Shown one piece after another: positions 60,365-64,000 of a DNA stretch of 64,000 bases (position 1 is the stretch's first letter; each line of letters starts with the position of its first letter). The position numbers were made by a program, and so were the translations under genes. Origin of the DNA: SIG575 sp045542485 (lineage in GTDB: Bacteria > Bacillota > Clostridia > Oscillospirales > Acutalibacteraceae); contig JAZQLC010000012.1 of the NCBI GenBank assembly GCA_045542485.1, positions 1-64,000 on the forward strand. The letters are read 5' to 3'. A model generated the notes under the pieces. It worked only from the letters and a program-made list of their open reading frames with translations, did not search any database and was not told the origin of the DNA.

Positions 60365-61654
60365 TCATAAATTTAAAAAGTCTTTTATCCTTTTTATGTT
60401 GCGTTCTGTCATACCGGACTTTTCAGCAAAATCTTCCCATTTAGAAACAGAATTTATTACCTGTTCTATAATTTTCGCTGCATCCGATTTTTTGATATTT
60501 GCTTTCTCGGCAACCTTCAACATATCCTCCTTCGTAATGTTGTCAGATTTACCGTTGATAAGCATCTGATGAGCACTCACCCATATACTGTCTTTTCTGT
60601 ATGAGAAAGTGATATCGTATGCAGGTGACAATGACCATACACCTTTTTTATCCATAAGGAAAGATATGTTTTTCGTATGGTCATCATAGTTTTTGGCATA
60701 TTCATTAAATACCATTCTTCTGAATAACTGAACAAAATCATTGTATGGTAATTTTAGCTGCTTCATTACAGAAAACGCCTCTTCGTAGGAATACACTCTC
60801 GGTGAATTGAAATCCAGGTGAGCTAAAGCACAAAGGGATTGCATATGAAGCTTTTCTCCTTTTACTCCTTTTCTGTCAAAACGCTTTGTCATAAAGTGAG
60901 CACTGCCGTTTTCCTTATAAAGTCTGCACTCGCTCATTTCAATTCCTGCATCAAGAGCCATAAGATAGTAAGCATATTCAACCTTTGTGTATTCACCGTC
61001 ATCAGGTCTTGAATCCTTGTCTTTGTTGTTTTTTATGTTATCAAATTTCAAAAGCCAGTATTCGTAACCTTTTCCTGCGTTTATCTGACCTGAACGAATA
61101 TCATTTGTTTCAGGATTCCACGCAATGAGAGTTTTCGCCCTTGCACCGCCGACAGAAGAGCCGCATTCCATTAACTGTGCCATAAGATTATCATTTTTCT
61201 TGATGTGTATCTGCTCTTTTTCAGAGAGTATTTCAGAAGTTAATTTTGTTAAAGCATCAAGGTCAACAGTTTCATTTATAGTTGTAAGCTCTTGTGACGG
61301 TTCATATTCCAATGCACCCATACCTCGCTTACCTGTATAGCAAAGCTTTTCTATAACAGATAAACTGTCTGCTGTTCTTCCTTGACTCTCCAAGTATCTG
61401 TTTATAACGATATTACCGAATTTATCAGGCAGAGAATCGGCAACCATACCCGGTAAACCGTGGAAAGTTTGTTCAGGCAAGGCAGGGAAAGTATAGGTAA
61501 CCGTTGATAACGGCATTTTAACAGGTGAAATTTCAATATTACTTTTTAAAAATTCTTCGTCATACTGAAAGCCAACCATTCCGTTGTCATCCTGATGAAG
61601 ATAACCGACAGTTGTTCCCCACATCTTGACACGAACTGTATTTACATTTTGCAT
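60365..61654 (-). CDS. hipA: HipA-type toxin kinase
   Basis: The 429-residue protein has the HipA plan: an N-terminal subdomain (VGYLHQDDNGMVGFQYDEEF, HGLPGMVADSLPDKFG), the phosphate loop SVGGARAK (167-174) and the kinase motifs NYDDHTKNISF (322-332, catalytic Asp) and SPAYDITFS (343-351, metal Asp). HipA kinases phosphorylate aminoacyl-tRNA synthetases, in E. coli GltX, stopping translation and causing persistence. It follows hipB by two bases. Catalytic residues are intact, so the toxin should be active. Confidence 0.94.
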   Translation of the reverse strand: MQNVNTVRVKMWGTTVGYLHQDDNGMVGFQYDEEFLKSNIEISPVKMPLSTVTYTFPALPEQTFHGLPGMVADSLPDKFGNIVINRYLESQGRTADSLSVIEKLCYTGKRGMGALEYEPSQELTTINETVDLDALTKLTSEILSEKEQIHIKKNDNLMAQLMECGSSVGGARAKTLIAWNPETNDIRSGQINAGKGYEYWLLKFDNIKNNKDKDSRPDDGEYTKVEYAYYLMALDAGIEMSECRLYKENGSAHFMTKRFDRKGVKGEKLHMQSLCALAHLDFNSPRVYSYEEAFSVMKQLKLPYNDFVQLFRRMVFNEYAKNYDDHTKNISFLMDKKGVWSLSPAYDITFSYRKDSIWVSAHQMLINGKSDNITKEDMLKVAEKANIKKSDAAKIIEQVINSVSKWEDFAEKSGMTERNIKRIKDFLNL

Positions 61655-61656
61655 TT

Positions 61657-62007
61657 TTAATCATCCTCCTTGTCTTCTCCCCAAACCCAAGCATTATCTG
61701 TTTTCTTTTTATCAGGTCTTGCACGTTTTCTTATTGTTTTTTCTTCAAATAATGCTTTGTAATCGGGCTGAGGTTCAGGTATTAAAATATCTAAATTTTC
61801 TGAAAGTCCGATTTCATTCAAAATCTTAATCAGATTTGAAAGCTTGGTATCATATCCCATTTCTGTACGGGCAATAGTTTTTAGAGAAAGTCCGCATCTT
61901 TGTGCAAGCTCTGATTGTGTAATATTCAAGGAAATCCTATACTGCTGAATACGGTTTCCCAATTCCACTAATATTGATTTTTCATCATTATAATTTGAAA
62001 TCTTCAT
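61657..62007 (-). CDS. hipB: HipB-like XRE antitoxin
   Basis: The start at 62007 follows GGAGGCTCT. The 116-residue protein has a helix-turn-helix at ~14-68 (NITQSELAQRCGLSLKTIAR) and a charged C-terminal tail rich in Lys, Arg and Asp, typical of HipB flexible ends. It should neutralise HipA and repress the operon through the two AAGTCAA-type sites upstream. Confidence 0.92.
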   Translation of the reverse strand: MKISNYNDEKSILVELGNRIQQYRISLNITQSELAQRCGLSLKTIARTEMGYDTKLSNLIKILNEIGLSENLDILIPEPQPDYKALFEEKTIRKRARPDKKKTDNAWVWGEDKEDD

Positions 62008-62024
62008 AGAGCCTCCATAATAAC

Positions 62025-62081
62025 AAGTCAAATTTGTACTATTATAATATCAAATCTATTTTAATAAGTCAAGTTTGACTT
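62025..62081 (-). promoter_or_regulatory. hipBA promoter with two operator sites
   Basis: A perfect inverted repeat AAGTCAA-GT-TTGACTT (62066-62081) overlaps the -35 box (TTGACT on the minus strand), with TATTAT 17 bases further. A second, imperfect copy (AAGTCAA-AT-TTGTACT, 62025-62040) lies just before hipB. Two such sites match known autorepression of hipBA operons. Confidence 0.75.
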
Positions 62082-62151
62082 GTTATTTTTCTTTTATAAA
62101 TGCATAAAAAATATTTTTCTCAAAATACGACTATATACCCTATTGCTAATA

Positions 62152-63846
62152 TTACGCAGACTTTTTATCTGCCTCTTCAACGATTTCTTTATTCATTTCA
62201 ATGTAGTTAACCACATTTTCATAAGCATCGTTGAACTTAAATTTAATGGTAATATTACCGCCCTCATGAACAAGTATCTCGTCAATGAGCTCAACCACCA
62301 TAGATCTGTTGAGCGAATCAATATTGCCGTATTGCTTGAAATGCGAGATAAACTCATTTTCGCTATTCAGACCTTGAGCGTACTCCTCCGCAGTTTTTGT
62401 AAGACTTTTGATTGTACTGTCTATTGACTCGATTTTCTCGGTAAGATTGGCTTTTAACTGCATATATTCCTCCCTTGTGATAACTCCTTGCTTCCAGTCG
62501 GGGTATAAATCAAGGGACATTTTTATGCACTTCTCACGCTCGGCAGATTGAGTTTTAATCATCTTCTGCAGATGAGTTGACTCCTTTTTCCGCTTACTGC
62601 TCTGATTGATTATTTCAAGAATTTCATCAAACTCAATGGCAGTATCAATCATTTTCTGCAAGGTTACAAACACTGCAGTTTCAAGCTTATCAATACGGAT
62701 TGTATGGTTAGTGCAGGCCTCCTTGCTCATCTTTCTTGATGTCATACACCTGTAATAACGGTAAGTGCCGTATGAATGAGTATTGGTTTTCTTATTCATA
62801 ATACGGTGGCAGTCTGCACAGCGTACAAGCCCCGAAAACAAATCAACCTCTTTTTTGACGGGTGATGAGCGGATATTCTTTCTGAAAAGTGATTGAGCTT
62901 TATTGAAGGTATCTTTATCAATAATCGCTTCGTGGGTATTCTCAACAATAATCCACTCATCCTTTGGTATGGCTCTGCATTGCTTAATTTTGTAGCTTAT
63001 TGTAGTGTTTTTGCCCTGCACCATATTGCCGATATACATTTCGTTCTGCAGGATTCTTCTTACAGAGCTGTCATGCCACAAGCCATCATTACTCTTACCC
63101 ATAGGATGTCGGTAGTTAAGACCTTTCAGTTTCTTATGCATTGATGGGTTGGGTATTCCCTCATCATTCAATGCTTTTGCGATGCCGATAATACTTTGAC
63201 CTGCTATAAACCTTTCAAAAATCATTCGTACAACAGGTGCAGTTTCTTCGTCAATAATAAGCTGATGATGGTCATTCGGATCTTTTAAATATCCGTAGGT
63301 CGGAAAAGAGCCGATAAACTTACCCTGTGCTCTGTTTACATTGAGAGTACCACGTACGTTCACAGAAGTAGTTGCAGCAAGGCTTTCATTTATAACATTG
63401 GTAACACCTACGGAAATACACTGCGTTGCCGCATTCATACTGTTTGAAGCAGTATCAATTCCGTTGTTAAGAGCAATGAAACGCACCTTTAATCTTACGA
63501 AAACATTATCAAGATAATTGCCTGCATCGGTGTAATTTCGTCCGAAACGGGACAAATCCTTTACAACAACGCAGTTAACCGTACCCGCATAAATGTCTTC
63601 CATCATCCGCACAAAGCCGGGACGGTCAAAGTTAGTACCGCTCCAACCGTCATCTACATAAAAATCGTGAGCCTCAATATCGGGATGAAGCTTAAGATAT
63701 TCCTTTAAAATTTCACGCTGTGATGTGATGGAATAGCTTTCTGATTTATCTCCGTCTTCACGTGACAGACGAATATAAAGAGCAGCCTTCCAGGTTTTTA
63801 GTTCCCTATGAGGCTGCTCTAAATAATCCTTATATTTTGAATACAT
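62152..63846 (-). CDS. Large serine recombinase
   Basis: The start at 63846 (MYSKYKDYLEQPHRELKTWK) follows GGAGGTTATACTA. The 564-residue protein has a resolvase/invertase catalytic domain with ALYIRLSRED (nucleophile S28), VVKDLSRFGRNY, a recombinase domain (YGYLKDPNDHHQLIIDEETA, then RFIAGQSIIGIAKALND), a zinc ribbon (CADCHRIMNKKT...CMTSRK...C) and a C-terminal coiled coil. Such enzymes integrate or excise phages and conjugative or transposable elements in Clostridia. It lies with hipBA close to the broken spoVAD, so it may be the integrase of an element occupying that gene. Confidence 0.94.
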   Translation of the reverse strand: MYSKYKDYLEQPHRELKTWKAALYIRLSREDGDKSESYSITSQREILKEYLKLHPDIEAHDFYVDDGWSGTNFDRPGFVRMMEDIYAGTVNCVVVKDLSRFGRNYTDAGNYLDNVFVRLKVRFIALNNGIDTASNSMNAATQCISVGVTNVINESLAATTSVNVRGTLNVNRAQGKFIGSFPTYGYLKDPNDHHQLIIDEETAPVVRMIFERFIAGQSIIGIAKALNDEGIPNPSMHKKLKGLNYRHPMGKSNDGLWHDSSVRRILQNEMYIGNMVQGKNTTISYKIKQCRAIPKDEWIIVENTHEAIIDKDTFNKAQSLFRKNIRSSPVKKEVDLFSGLVRCADCHRIMNKKTNTHSYGTYRYYRCMTSRKMSKEACTNHTIRIDKLETAVFVTLQKMIDTAIEFDEILEIINQSSKRKKESTHLQKMIKTQSAEREKCIKMSLDLYPDWKQGVITREEYMQLKANLTEKIESIDSTIKSLTKTAEEYAQGLNSENEFISHFKQYGNIDSLNRSMVVELIDEILVHEGGNITIKFKFNDAYENVVNYIEMNKEIVEEADKKSA

Positions 63847-63861
63847 TAGTATAACCTCCAC

Positions 63862-63927
63862 TTGTTTATCTATATAAACAAAGCGGAAGCACCACAAATC
63901 TTACAAATGAATTGTAGCATACTTCCG
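63862..63927 (-). promoter_or_regulatory. Structured leader of the serine recombinase gene
   Basis: TTGTTTAT and ATAAACAA (63862-63869 and 63874-63881) form a perfect inverted repeat directly before the ribosome binding site. A wider pair, AGCGGAAG with CTTCCGCT (63,880-63,888 and 63,920-63,929), encloses a 16-codon frame MLQFICKICGASALFI (63,870-63,920), whose last codons overlap the first repeat. It may be a regulatory leader or part of a recombination site. Confidence 0.4.
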
Positions 63928-63952
63928 CTCGTATTTCAATAATTTTATAAAA

Positions 63953-64000
63953 TTAGCTTATGGTAAATATTTCAGCAGGAACACAGAGCACTGCTAAGAG
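63953..64000 (-). CDS. Possible 3' end of a gene cut by the right edge
   Basis: Fifteen codons in one frame (LLAVLCVPAEIFTIS) end in TAA and run off the window. They are too few to identify or to prove a gene, but the spacing to the recombinase leader allows an upstream gene on the same strand. Confidence 0.25.
   Translation of the reverse strand, partial: LLAVLCVPAEIFTIS

Noticed and set aside
1..64000. CRISPR arrays, rRNA genes or replication origin
   Set aside because: No regularly spaced short repeats, rRNA sequence or DnaA-box cluster was noticed.

Overview
The window looks like a chromosomal segment of an anaerobic, spore-forming gut Clostridia member, probably Oscillospirales/Ruminococcaceae-like. 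The support is moderate-to-low GC, strong AAGGAGG ribosome binding sites, SigA-type promoters, the Firmicutes gene set (uvrC, rsmD, coaD, ftsEX with a PcsB-like hydrolase, yebC, hflX, a DegV protein), a spoVAD fragment and many plant-glycan genes. No rRNA, CRISPR array or plasmid origin was seen.

Region 1 (1-11,850) is an accessory island beside a tRNA-Leu(GAG) gene. It holds two AraC regulators, a minus-strand cluster of small enzymes (nucleotidyltransferase-GNAT fusion, P-loop kinase-like protein, HAD hydrolase with an in-frame stop, ParB-like protein with a frameshift, GNAT acetyltransferase), a sigma/membrane-partner pair flanked by a complete tnpV and a tnpV fragment, and a lone 1,215-residue SIR2 protein resembling defence-associated sirtuins. 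The GNAT gene is preceded by a complete attenuation leader: promoter, 18-codon peptide and mutually exclusive hairpins, like those of ribosome-targeting antibiotic resistance genes. The tnpV ribosome binding site is buried in a long inverted repeat.

Region 2 (11,850-43,400) is mostly core and carbohydrate metabolism. A TetR-type regulator precedes a GPH sugar symporter and a GH31 glycosidase. Further on come an AI-2E-type permease with an Mrp ATPase, yebC, a GH43-like enzyme, a second GPH symporter, a Gfo/Idh oxidoreductase, an O-antigen-ligase-like membrane protein, rsmA, galE, hflX, tRNA-Arg(CCT), two phosphoesterases, twin XRE membrane regulators with nearly identical DNA-binding ends, a cobalamin riboswitch with a DUF4430 lipoprotein and ECF S component, a ChbG/YdjC deacetylase and an MMPL/RND protein whose second extracytoplasmic loop carries about seven 80-residue repeats.

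Region 3 (43,400-59,470) has an ABC sugar importer operon (ATPase, binding protein, two permeases), then uvrC, rsmD, coaD, a coiled-coil protein, a DUF4830 protein, an RsuA-type pseudouridine synthase, a CdaR/PucR regulator, ftsE-ftsX and an M23 hydrolase, and a CE15-like esterase. These suggest uptake and breakdown of plant-derived glycans plus the FtsEX wall-hydrolysis module.

Region 4 (59,470-64,000) is a second accessory or mobile segment. It starts where spoVAD is cut to its C-terminal 135 residues, and carries an unknown gene, a hipBA toxin-antitoxin pair with visible operators and a large serine recombinase. Whether this is an integrative element sitting in spoVAD cannot be settled without sequence beyond the right edge.

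All family names come from reading motifs by eye; no database search was run.
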